Made by a program: the position numbers and the translations under genes
Origin: Alcanivorax sp. REN37
Lineage (GTDB): Bacteria; Pseudomonadota; Gammaproteobacteria; Pseudomonadales; Alcanivoracaceae
Direction: 5' to 3'
Length of the DNA: 64,000 bases
Assembly: GCF_041102775.1 (NCBI RefSeq)
Contig: NZ_JBGCUO010000001.1
Coordinates: forward strand, 2,496,805-2,560,804
The notes under the pieces: model-generated
The model's input: only the letters and a program-made list of their open reading frames with translations
Told to the model about the DNA's origin: nothing
Database searches by the model: none
Shown here: positions 25,251-32,696 of the stretch, piece by piece
Layout of the letters: every line of letters begins with the position of its first letter
How positions within the stretch are numbered: position 1 is the stretch's first letter

Positions 25251-26000
25251 GAAAGTGTTGCCGCGAAAATCTGTTTTTTAGTGCAAACCATATAAAATCG
25301 CCTGTTCACCTTCTTGCTAGAACAGAAGCACTAAATAAACACGTAATATCAGGTAATTACTACGCTAACGCGGGGGTTTACACAGCAAAAAAACACAGAA
25401 ATACACAGCTTTACCAATTCAGGAGGGATAGCGCCCCTCAAGTGTCAATGAAACGTACGATCGTTAGCAACACATCGAATGTAAATCGCTGTATCCCATG
25501 GATTTTGAAACCCACTAGACACTCTCGTTGGCCTTTTCTTTGACGGTTTCAGATTGGTATCGGTTGGGTCATCAGGTCAGGAAGGATCGCTACCAACACT
25601 CCGTGCGTGTCGAGCCGCTAGCGCCCAATTTCGCACAGATTTTTGAGCACAACGTCAGTGTGGATAGTAAATGTAGTGTTGTAGTATGTTGTATGGTGCA
25701 ACTACAACCTACAAACCGCACACATTTTCAGCCTACTACCGGCTTAAGTGGCTATTCATCTTGATGTATGAATACGGCTTCCTGAGCCGCCAGAGAGGCG
25801 CTCCAGGCATCGCCCTCGCTACCCCTGAACGACGCTCCTGGGGCTTATAAGGCGGCTTTGGTCGTCCTTCGGACGGATTGAACGCCAAGGAAAGGTGATT
25901 GCCTTGGCGAGGAAGCAGAATCGGCCACTCTCTTGGCGTTAAAACATCGGCCGGAGGCCGATAGATAATCAACCTCCAGCATCCAGCTGGAGGTTGCTGT
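25251..26000. other. Non-coding origin region with serial stem-loops
   Basis: 750 bases without a credible gene. The right part contains four stem-loops in a row: CGTCC/GGACG (25863-25875), CGCCAAGG/CCTTGGCG (25883-25909), ATCGGCC/GGCCGAT (25946-25962) and the perfect 10-bp AACCTCCAGC/GCTGGAGGTT (25971-25995). RSF1010-type origins carry hairpins (ssi) used to prime single-strand replication, so these may be the counterpart. The left part has nothing recognisable. Confidence 0.55.
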
Positions 26001-26028
26001 ATATCCTGAGATATCCTGAATATCCTGC
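26001..26028. repeat. Triple TATCCTG repeat beside the iterons
   Basis: Three closely spaced copies of (A)TATCCTG(A) in 28 bases between the hairpin row and the iterons. TATCCTG is also the nic-proximal hexamer of the oriT, perhaps by chance. Confidence 0.5.
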
Positions 26029-26042
26029 CAAAACAGCAAAGA

Positions 26043-26105
26043 ATCGGGCGGGTGTGAGTCGCCATCGGGCGGGTGCGGGACGCTATCGGGCGGGTGTGAG
26101 GCGCC
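26043..26105. repeat. oriV: Three 21-bp iterons, putative oriV
   Basis: Three contiguous 21-bp units (26043-26063, 26064-26084, 26085-26105), each beginning ATCGGGCGGGTG and differing at a few later positions. They overlap the final codons and stop of repC. Iterons next to a RepC-type initiator are the hallmark of IncQ-type origins. Confidence 0.85.
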
Positions 26106-26838
26106 TTATCCTATTCTCAGCATCTATCGTTATTCCAACTTCATGCAATTTTTCTGCATCCTCCCTAAGCCTGGAACGCCCATTTCGCATCCTCTTACTA
26201 TTGATGTTTTCACCACAGACTGCGCGAATGAGAGTATCAACATGCCACCCTCCGGCTGGATCATTCTTGTGGGTCAATATGTGTCGAGCGACCGCCTGAC
26301 TAATCCCGTGCTGCAAGCGAGCAATTGGGGCAGGATCGTAGTACAGACTAAGGTCGTGCTCCAATAACATGACCAAGGCGATACCAAGCCGAACTCTCCA
26401 CAGATTTCGCTCTCCTCCCGTCAAGGGATCAGGGCGTGTCATAGGTGAAGGGATAACATGATCGATCAAGCCGCCGATTATCGGAAAATCGAACTGTGGT
26501 GTTTCAATCGTTACAGTTGCTGCTCGCAGCTCTGCCAGCAGCTTCTCAAGATGGGAGGAACTATACCGGCTATCTGACAACGTTTTCCGCACTTTGGCAG
26601 GGTCTACCAATAGCTCTACACCACCATCAGAAACATCGCGTCGACGTTCGGCACAGTGCAAAATAGCCTCAACAACATCTGCGTGCCGCTGACCAAGCCT
26701 TCCCTTAATGCGACAGCGGCCAAAGGATGTTTCCATCCAGTCGGCCTCCATCAGGCTTGGGCGCTGACTGGCCTGGTAAAGCATCACTCTTGCCTGTGCA
26801 CTGGTACTAGTTGGAGTGACCTTGTTACCAGTTGTCAT
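26083..26838 (-). CDS. repC: RepC-like replication initiator
   Basis: About 251 residues following RepA with a 14-nt overlap. The C-terminal part (GWHVDTLIRAVCGENINSKRMRNGRSRLREDAEKLHEVG) resembles the C-terminal winged-helix segment of RSF1010 RepC. The last codons lie inside the iterons it would bind. The ATG at 26838 with GGAAGGCG upstream is preferred over 26856. Together with RepA and the iterons it makes an IncQ-like replicon. Similarity of the N-terminal half to RepC is not obvious by eye. Confidence 0.7.
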   Translation of the reverse strand: MTTGNKVTPTSTSAQARVMLYQASQRPSLMEADWMETSFGRCRIKGRLGQRHADVVEAILHCAERRRDVSDGGVELLVDPAKVRKTLSDSRYSSSHLEKLLAELRAATVTIETPQFDFPIIGGLIDHVIPSPMTRPDPLTGGERNLWRVRLGIALVMLLEHDLSLYYDPAPIARLQHGISQAVARHILTHKNDPAGGWHVDTLIRAVCGENINSKRMRNGRSRLREDAEKLHEVGITIDAENRIRRLTPAR

Positions 26839-27688
26839 CAGCGCCTTCCATAACAACTTTAGATTTCTTGAACGGTAATACTCCTTTGGCCTTACGCTGC
26901 CTCTCCAGCACGGCAGGTTTCAGTACACCGCCTTCGTGACGCCTGAACCAACGCTCGGCGAAAGGAGAGCCATAATTCGCCTTGCTAACGCCATAGCGGA
27001 CGAAGTACCCACGCTGACTATCATCAACACCCCACTCCTCAGCCTCGGTTTGCGTCATGCCAGACAGGTACGATTGCCAGCGAATGTTATCGACCAGAAC
27101 AGACGACCCACGGCTGGCCTGTTGCTGGTCACCCGCACTAATCATGGCGGCGCTCTTACTGGCATGGTGCAAAAATACGATAGAGCACCCTGTATCGGCG
27201 GCTATGGCTTCCATACGTCCGATCACTTGCGCCATTGGACCGCTAACGTTTTCATCTTCGATGTGGAAACGACGTAAGGTGTCTAGGATCATAAGGCGGC
27301 GGCCCGCAGCCGCTCGCTTAAGGCCATCGAACCAATCGAGACACATAATTTTGGGGCACCTTCCTATCAGCGGCTCAATCAGCAAGCCTTCAGCAACAGC
27401 TTGCCGCTGCTCGGCGGTGAGATGCGCTCCAAGCGCATGTAATCGGTGATGGATAGCAGCGGGAGGATCTTCTGCGGGAAGATAGATAACTGGCCCAACA
27501 GGAAATTCTCCGACTTCCAGCAAGTCCGGGCCTCCAGCGATCTGCGTCGCAAGCTGTAAGGCCAGCATGGATTTTCCGGCACCACCTGGTGAAACCAAGG
27601 CCCCTACCGTGCCGGAAACCATGTTAGGTAAAACATAATCAAGAGGCGGCGGCGTTTCCGAAAAGGCCGCCATAAGATCAAGGGCCAT
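26825..27688 (-). CDS. repA: RepA hexameric replicative helicase, RSF1010/IncQ type
   Basis: 287 residues. Strikingly close to RSF1010 RepA as I recall it, with PPPLDYVLPNMVSGTVGALV, Walker A SPGGAGKS (33-40), the DPP-containing loop after VIYLPAED, Walker B LMILDTLRRFH (Asp136), IVFLHHASK and QQASRGSSVLVDNIRWQ. It unwinds the origin with RepC. Similarity is high enough to suggest recent exchange with an IncQ plasmid lineage. No MobA/RepB primase gene accompanies it. Confidence 0.93.
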   Translation of the reverse strand: MALDLMAAFSETPPPLDYVLPNMVSGTVGALVSPGGAGKSMLALQLATQIAGGPDLLEVGEFPVGPVIYLPAEDPPAAIHHRLHALGAHLTAEQRQAVAEGLLIEPLIGRCPKIMCLDWFDGLKRAAAGRRLMILDTLRRFHIEDENVSGPMAQVIGRMEAIAADTGCSIVFLHHASKSAAMISAGDQQQASRGSSVLVDNIRWQSYLSGMTQTEAEEWGVDDSQRGYFVRYGVSKANYGSPFAERWFRRHEGGVLKPAVLERQRKAKGVLPFKKSKVVMEGADDNW

Positions 27689-27692
27689 ACTA

Positions 27693-27923
27693 TTAGGCCC
27701 CTATGGTGTTGCCAGGCCGAGTAGCCAGGATTCCTGAAGACTTACGCTCCTCAATCCACAGCTCTACTTCCGACAGGTCCCACGCGACGTTTCTGCTTGT
27801 AAGGGCTATGCGCTTCGGAAACTCCCCACGCTGTTCCAGGTTATAAATTGTGCGCGTTGAAAGTGGAATCATCTCCAGGAGCTGTTTCCTGTTGATGAGA
27901 ACCTTATTTGCCATTGTTTGCAT
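27693..27923 (-). CDS. AlpA-like helix-turn-helix regulator / excisionase
   Basis: 76 residues, MerR-like wing HTH of the AlpA/DUF5681 style: VLINRKQLLEMIPLSTRTIYNLEQRGEFPKRIALTSRNVAWDLSEVELWIEER. AlpA proteins activate integrase or act as excision factors of P4-type elements. The ATG at 27923 has GGAGG upstream and is preferred to the longer frame starting at 27968. Its stop is 5 bp before repA, so it likely heads an alpA-repA-repC operon and could couple excision to replication. Confidence 0.85.
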   Translation of the reverse strand: MQTMANKVLINRKQLLEMIPLSTRTIYNLEQRGEFPKRIALTSRNVAWDLSEVELWIEERKSSGILATRPGNTIGA

Positions 27924-28009
27924 GCTTGAACCTCCATTTACCTGTTGAGGCTTCATCGTGCCAAGCAATGCAACTTGATTAAGCTTTATTTTTGGACTAT
28001 AAAGTTGTT

Positions 28010-29053
28010 ATGAATATCGAACACCAAGCTAGACTAGACCTAGGGCAAGACTACATAGCCATCCTTCCAGGCTGCGCCCAGCCTGTTTCTCTTGCTATAG
28101 CCAAATTTAGAACGCGCTGGGGACCTTACTCTGCCTTCTCTCGGCGCTATCCCATTCTTCGCCTGATACAAGAACTGATCGATCCTGCCATAGCTGAGTA
28201 CATGGATTCCCTCCCAAACAGCTATAAAAACCATGTTGCGGGTATTGGCTCAGGAGTTGGATTTAGCGAAATCATCCGGCTGATAGGGCTGGAAGCAATG
28301 GTGCGCATGCAGCGCCAACTGCTACGTCAGTTCATAAAGACAAGTGATGAACAAACCCAAAGAGATCAGTGCTTCGCCGCAACCATTGAATCGTTAATTG
28401 AATTAACCTGGGATTGCGCCTGTAAGCGTCCGAAGAAATCAACAGCGACCAAAGGCGTCAACCTAAACGTACAACGAAAACATAGTTTCTGCGAATTCTG
28501 TGGAAACCTTACGGAGTACTCAAAATTCATGCTCACAGTAGAGCAGAGACAAACAAATGAGGTTGAACTTATTGACCACAAGAAACTAGAACTTAGCCAC
28601 AATTACTGTAAAGAGCATCGCCCCAAACTTGCCAATGACGAGTGGAATCCAAGTTACAAACAGGCAAAGCGCTCCCTCGCACAATTCAATATCGAACTTT
28701 CCAGGTTAACTCATCAATCTGCACATCGCGCTAAGCCTCATGCTATGTCAGGAGACAAACTGATCGATGACTATTCCTTCCTATTCATGTTGAATTTAAC
28801 ATTACAGCCAGCAGACGTAGCGGATCTTCGCAATCTGGCTCGAAAGATGGTCGACTCTAAGCTTTCAGACAATAAGAAGAAAATGCTGGTACTTCAGCAT
28901 TATGGTTACACTCAATCTCAAATTGGCAAAAAGCTACTAAGCAGAAAACAACAACCAATGACACCTCAAGCAGTATCTAAAGCATTAGCAGCAGTTCGCA
29001 AAGATTTTTTGCTTCCTGCTAACAGGCCAGGAAAAAGCCAACAGAAATTTTAG
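28010..29053 (+). CDS. Element-borne protein with Zn-binding cysteines and C-terminal HTH
   Basis: About 347 residues, no family recognised. A central SFCEFCG ... NYCKEHRPK pair gives a likely C2-CH or C4-like zinc site (about residues 163-210). The C-terminus has KKMLVLQHYGYTQSQIGKKLLSRKQQPMTPQAVSKALAAVRKD, a helix-turn-helix resembling sigma-4/LuxR-type DNA-binding segments. Divergent from alpA and convergent with the RelA/SpoT gene. The ATG at 28010 is assumed; a TTG at 27992 is also in frame. A regulator or replication-associated factor is the best guess. Confidence 0.6.
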   Translation: MNIEHQARLDLGQDYIAILPGCAQPVSLAIAKFRTRWGPYSAFSRRYPILRLIQELIDPAIAEYMDSLPNSYKNHVAGIGSGVGFSEIIRLIGLEAMVRMQRQLLRQFIKTSDEQTQRDQCFAATIESLIELTWDCACKRPKKSTATKGVNLNVQRKHSFCEFCGNLTEYSKFMLTVEQRQTNEVELIDHKKLELSHNYCKEHRPKLANDEWNPSYKQAKRSLAQFNIELSRLTHQSAHRAKPHAMSGDKLIDDYSFLFMLNLTLQPADVADLRNLARKMVDSKLSDNKKKMLVLQHYGYTQSQIGKKLLSRKQQPMTPQAVSKALAAVRKDFLLPANRPGKSQQKF

Positions 29054-29063
29054 CGGCTAAAAT

Positions 29064-30074
29064 TTAGGTTGTGGCCCAAGGAGGCTGAAGCCCTAAATCG
29101 CTGTAAACACCCTCCAGAGGCTCAAGATCAAGAGGCCATTTTCGATGTAATGACGCACGAAACCTTTTTGCAAGAAAGTACATTAAAAGAACAAACGGAT
29201 GCCTAAATTCTACCGAACCGGCTTGCCTCTCTTTAATTTTTTCACTTACATAGGAATAATTTGGATCTTCAAGGAAAGCTAAAAACTCATCCGCTGAAGT
29301 TTTTTGCAATAAATCACTAATTGAGTTGAGTAAATGGTCTGCACTTTTACTATCATCAATGAGCTGAATGTCACCAAGACGTTTTTTCGCTTCGGTGTTG
29401 ATGGCATTCTTCCATGCATTTATATCGGCCGTCGCATTTTCTAACAAAATCTTTGCATTACACAATAAATCATCAGTAGTTTCCATCAGAGCCATACTTT
29501 TTGCGAATGTTCTGTGGACCTCTGGTGAAGCCGCTATATTACCTTTATAGATAGTATCATGAGCAAGCTCCGCATAAGCATGTTGAAGCAAAGTCCTTAA
29601 TTGCACTTCGCAGGGGGTGCCTTCTTTTATTTGAACACCTTTGTGCTCAATATCCCTAGCGGCGTAAACAATATAGTGAACAGACTGATAATCAAATAAT
29701 CTCGGATCATCACCTTTCCACTCATCAAATTCTTTATCCTTTGAATAAGCCCAACTTGTAGCTTCTTCAACTATATTACACAACAGCTCAAGTTGATATG
29801 TTAGCAGCACAACAAATCGAATGCCTGCTTTATCAGTGATTTCCTTGTAAGGGTCTTTATACTTGTTCCGCTTCCTGATAAATGCCTTCGTGACCAGAGA
29901 ATCCACCTGTTTTACTCTTTGAGATGGTGGTATTTTCACCCATTCCAAGTACGCACTTTTTGTTCCCGCATGAGATAAAATACTGGAATCAATTTTAGTC
30001 AGCACAAAGTCAGCCCATGCTTTATACATGGGCAATTCAGCTTCATACAACTGGATGAACTCGTCGCGGTTCAT
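29064..30074 (-). CDS. RelA/SpoT-domain nucleotide synthetase, putative toxin/defence effector
   Basis: 336 residues. Synthetase-domain hallmarks: KNKYKDPYKEITDKAGIRFVV (residues 70-89, with Asp81 and Arg86), YQSVHYIV (129-136) and EVQLRTLLQHAYAELAHDTIYK (156-177). No HD hydrolase, TGS or ACT domain, as in small alarmone synthetases and toxSAS toxins, and the roughly 150-residue C-terminal helical part is unassigned. Its ATG overlaps the stop of the NA37 gene (TAATG), showing translational coupling. By analogy with CapRel-type systems it may make (p)ppGpp/(p)ppApp or pyrophosphorylate tRNA. This is inference. Confidence 0.8.
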   Translation of the reverse strand: MNRDEFIQLYEAELPMYKAWADFVLTKIDSSILSHAGTKSAYLEWVKIPPSQRVKQVDSLVTKAFIRKRNKYKDPYKEITDKAGIRFVVLLTYQLELLCNIVEEATSWAYSKDKEFDEWKGDDPRLFDYQSVHYIVYAARDIEHKGVQIKEGTPCEVQLRTLLQHAYAELAHDTIYKGNIAASPEVHRTFAKSMALMETTDDLLCNAKILLENATADINAWKNAINTEAKKRLGDIQLIDDSKSADHLLNSISDLLQKTSADEFLAFLEDPNYSYVSEKIKERQAGSVEFRHPFVLLMYFLAKRFRASLHRKWPLDLEPLEGVYSDLGLQPPWATT

Positions 30075-31141
30075 TATTCTTGCTCAGTCAGCTTACCCTG
30101 TATTCTCAGGGTAGTATGTTCATCAGTAACGTCAATAACCTGAACCATTTCTTCAAAAGTATCTGCTGGAGCTGTCAACTTAACGCTGGAAGAGAAGTTC
30201 ATTTTACGATGTTGCAACCTCCTCTTAATTAAAGAGTTATCTTTAACTATTGCATTAGTTGGGAAATTTTTACTTTCCATGTAAGCAGCATAATCATCTC
30301 TTAATTCCTCTTCCATGAATTGGTCAGCGAAACCACTAGTCTGAATTGTATTGCTCTGATCAGTTTTCAGGTATGTGTGTAGAGCTTGTTGAAGATCGAC
30401 CTTACTTTCCGTCGACAGATCAGAATCATTAATGAAATTTTTCGTATATTCAAAAAAGTCCCGAGTTCTCTGCTCTGAGTTTTCAGGAATTCTTAAGCCC
30501 AAGAAACCAGAATAAAAATACCTTGCAGCCTTTCTATCATCTTTTGCTTGGATGTTACTATCAAAAACATAGGCTTCAAAGTCGTCAGTAATTCTAATTT
30601 CATTACCAACACTTTCCCTGCTCATTTCAACAAATGCACCAACCTTGTAGAGTTTCGCTTGAGGAGTAAGTATTAAGTTGTCCAAGTAATCCATAACAAC
30701 CTTATCACCCTCTTCTTTTCCAACGAACCCTGCTTGCTGCTCTGCTTTAATGATGAACAAGCATCTTTTATTCGCAGCTCCAGCAGTTCCATCAATAATT
30801 ACTAAAGTTCCTCCAGGCCAGCTCTTGCTTGTATGAGCGGTGGTATGCAACTCAGCAATTTCTACTGAATTTTTTATAAAACTAGCATCATCATCAGTTA
30901 AGAGTCGGGTAGCACAATGAAAACAGCTAGCAGCGCCATCCTGAGCTATGTCCATTTGCAAGCTGTGCGAACCATTACCGAGTACACTACTGATACGCTG
31001 TTGTAGCTTATCTAAACCAGCACCAGCTAACTGTGTTAATACACGACTAGGAAACGGATCAACACGCCCTTCATCGTTAGGCTTATAGACGTTGTGTAAA
31101 ATTATTCTGTGGAAATTAAGATTATCAAATGTAAAAGTCAT
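30074..31141 (-). CDS. NA37/YejK-type nucleoid-associated protein
   Basis: About 355 residues with the order of features of the 37-kDa nucleoid-associated family: an N-terminal FHRIILHNV strand, ISSVLGNGSHSLQMDI, GGTLVIIDGTAG...LFIIKAEQ, AYVFDS...ARYFYSGFLGLRIPENSEQRTRDFFEYTKNFI, and a C-terminal FMEEE...FPTNAIVKDNSLIKRRLQ...VKL...LRIQGKLTEQE. The ATG at 31141 with GGGAG upstream replaces the longer frame overlapping the integrase. It lies 47 bp after the integrase stop and is coupled to the RelA/SpoT gene. It may sense phage DNA or restrain the partner. Confidence 0.75.
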   Translation of the reverse strand: MTFTFDNLNFHRIILHNVYKPNDEGRVDPFPSRVLTQLAGAGLDKLQQRISSVLGNGSHSLQMDIAQDGAASCFHCATRLLTDDDASFIKNSVEIAELHTTAHTSKSWPGGTLVIIDGTAGAANKRCLFIIKAEQQAGFVGKEEGDKVVMDYLDNLILTPQAKLYKVGAFVEMSRESVGNEIRITDDFEAYVFDSNIQAKDDRKAARYFYSGFLGLRIPENSEQRTRDFFEYTKNFINDSDLSTESKVDLQQALHTYLKTDQSNTIQTSGFADQFMEEELRDDYAAYMESKNFPTNAIVKDNSLIKRRLQHRKMNFSSSVKLTAPADTFEEMVQVIDVTDEHTTLRIQGKLTEQE

Positions 31142-31188
31142 TAAAAGCGCCACTCCCTGCATTATTTTTTTATTTAAAACCACCGGCG

Positions 31189-32376
31189 TTAAGAGACCCA
31201 ATCATCTATCATGTCCGCCCAGTCTTGCAGCATTGATACTCGCTGCTCTCTATATTCTGCCTTGTTATAAACAGCCCTAACACCTTTTTGTTCATGAGCT
31301 AAGCATTTTTCAATCCAGTCAGTATTATAGCCAGCTTCATGGAGTAAGGTACTTGCTGTACGCCTCAGATCGTGGGGGCCAAACTTGGCAAGAGACTGCC
31401 CTTCTTTCTGAGCCAGCTTGTAAGTCATCGTCATCACCCGGTTTAGCGTGGCACTGCTCATGGGCACGTCAGAATCGTAACGCGACGGCAGAACATAATC
31501 CGATCCACCGGAGAACGTCTTCAAAGCGATGAGAATGTCCATGGCCTGCCTAGATAGAAACACTAGGTGAGGATTTCGCCGCTTCATCCTTTCTTTAGGG
31601 ATCGTCCAGAGCGCTTCGCTGAAGTTGATCTCACTCCAGGTAGCATTCGTCAGCTCGCTTTTTCGCACCATCGTCAACAACAACAGTTTTACCGCTGCGC
31701 GGATCGATGGTGATGTACCAATACGCCCCATGTACTGATACATGATCCTAATTTCTTCGGGCGTCAGGGTTCGATCTCTCGGCTCAAACCTGGCAATGCT
31801 TGCTGGCCGCACCAGGTCTGCTGGGTTCTCAACCTTCTGGCCTCGCTCAGTGGCCCAGCGGTATACCTGGAGTACAATCTCACGCGCATGAACCGCCGTA
31901 GCAGGCGCACCGCGCTCTACGATGGCGTCGGTAAGTGCTCGCAAGTCCTCGTGGGTGATTTCGGTCAGCTTCTGATTGCCGAATTTCGTTTCCAGCTCTC
32001 TCGTATAAACCGAGCGGCGCATATCACGGGTAGAGTCGGCCATCTGGTAGCCCCGTAGCCACTTTTCCGCCCAGGCACCAAAGGTTTCAGCCCCTTTTAC
32101 ACGCGCCTTGTCCCGTGCCTTCTCCTTCGCTGGCGACTTTCCATCAGCGACCATCCGCTTGGCTTCACTAAGTCGCTCACGGGCTTCTGCCAGAGTGATA
32201 CCCCCAACGCCATAGCGGCCAAAAGTGATTGTCTCTTGCCTGCCATTGATCGAGTAGTTGTAACGGAATGAGATAGAGCCGGCAGGAGTGACAGCCACAT
32301 AGAGGCCATCCCGGTCATTCACCTTGTAGAGTTTATCCCTCGGCTTGAGGTTGCGCAGCTTGGTATCGGTCAGCAA
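31189..32376 (-). CDS. int: Tyrosine integrase (P4/DUF4102 type)
   Basis: 395 residues. N-terminal DUF4102 arm-binding domain (KLRNLKPRDKLYKVNDRDGLYVAVTPAGSISFRYNY), core-binding SAM-like domain, and catalytic domain with MVRKSELTNATW (Arg), HDLRRTASTLLHEAG (HxxR) and the terminal YNKAEY Tyr. It lies about 300 bp from the guaA-end repeat and is responsible for site-specific integration there. The upstream 308 bp carry repeated ATACCATGCT motifs. Confidence 0.95.
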   Translation of the reverse strand: MLTDTKLRNLKPRDKLYKVNDRDGLYVAVTPAGSISFRYNYSINGRQETITFGRYGVGGITLAEARERLSEAKRMVADGKSPAKEKARDKARVKGAETFGAWAEKWLRGYQMADSTRDMRRSVYTRELETKFGNQKLTEITHEDLRALTDAIVERGAPATAVHAREIVLQVYRWATERGQKVENPADLVRPASIARFEPRDRTLTPEEIRIMYQYMGRIGTSPSIRAAVKLLLLTMVRKSELTNATWSEINFSEALWTIPKERMKRRNPHLVFLSRQAMDILIALKTFSGGSDYVLPSRYDSDVPMSSATLNRVMTMTYKLAQKEGQSLAKFGPHDLRRTASTLLHEAGYNTDWIEKCLAHEQKGVRAVYNKAEYREQRVSMLQDWADMIDDWVS

Positions 32377-32400
32377 GAGTCTTATCCTTCTTCAATTCCA

Positions 32401-32558
32401 ATACCATGCTGGAAGATCACCCAAAAATCGAGCAATAAAATCAATAAAAACATATAGTTAAATAGTTTCGACACCATGAATACACAGGATCAAGCAGCAT
32501 GGTATCGGCCATCACTCATGGCATCATGTCTCGATAATACCACCTTGGATACCATGCT
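32401..32558. repeat. Three ATACCATGCT motifs between int and attR
   Basis: The 10-mer occurs at 32401-32410 and 32549-32558 in direct and at 32496-32505 in inverted orientation. Their location between the integrase start and the attachment site suits arm-type integrase or excisionase sites, or an autoregulatory operator. The rest of the 308-bp gap up to guaA is AT-rich and non-coding. Confidence 0.55.
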
Positions 32559-32682
32559 CAAGCGGTGCTTCCCGCTGCCATCAGTTGCCAAACAATGCCA
32601 GACATAAAAACAAAAAAGCCCATAAAAACATGGACTTAAGTGTAATTTAATGCCAGTTTGTACCAGCTAATGCCTAACGTGT

Positions 32683-32696
32683 GATCACTCCCACTC
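32683..32696. repeat. Right attachment-site repeat (attR) in the guaA 3' end
   Basis: GATCACTCCCACTC, one mismatch from the left copy, covering the guaA stop codon and its last four codons. Confidence 0.8.

Larger units (their letters stand above)
16806..32696. mobile_element. Integrated mobilisable element at the 3' end of guaA, IncP-type oriT and IncQ-like replicon
   Basis: About 15.9 kb bounded by a 14-bp direct repeat (13/14 identical) that overlaps the last codons of guaA. The interior is visibly AT-richer than the flanks. Right-end integrase at 31189-32376; next to it an NA37 + RelA/SpoT gene pair; then a Zn/HTH protein, AlpA, RepA, RepC, iterons, an RP4-like oriT, trbJ-trbK-trbL, small ORFs and a PLD-like giant gene at the left. 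No relaxase, coupling protein, VirB4 or VirB11 homologue is present, so it cannot conjugate by itself. The 3' end of guaA is a known integration hotspot. Confidence 0.85.

Noticed and set aside
25528-25764. 78-codon plus-strand ORF between oriT and oriV
   Set aside because: No ribosome binding site or recognisable protein character; possible but unsupported.
25736-26065. 109-codon minus-strand ORF across the hairpins and iterons
   Set aside because: It runs through the stem-loop and iteron DNA, which explains the openness better than coding.
16806-32696. Self-transmissible ICE
   Set aside because: No relaxase, coupling protein, VirB4 or other core T4SS genes; better described as a mobilisable element.
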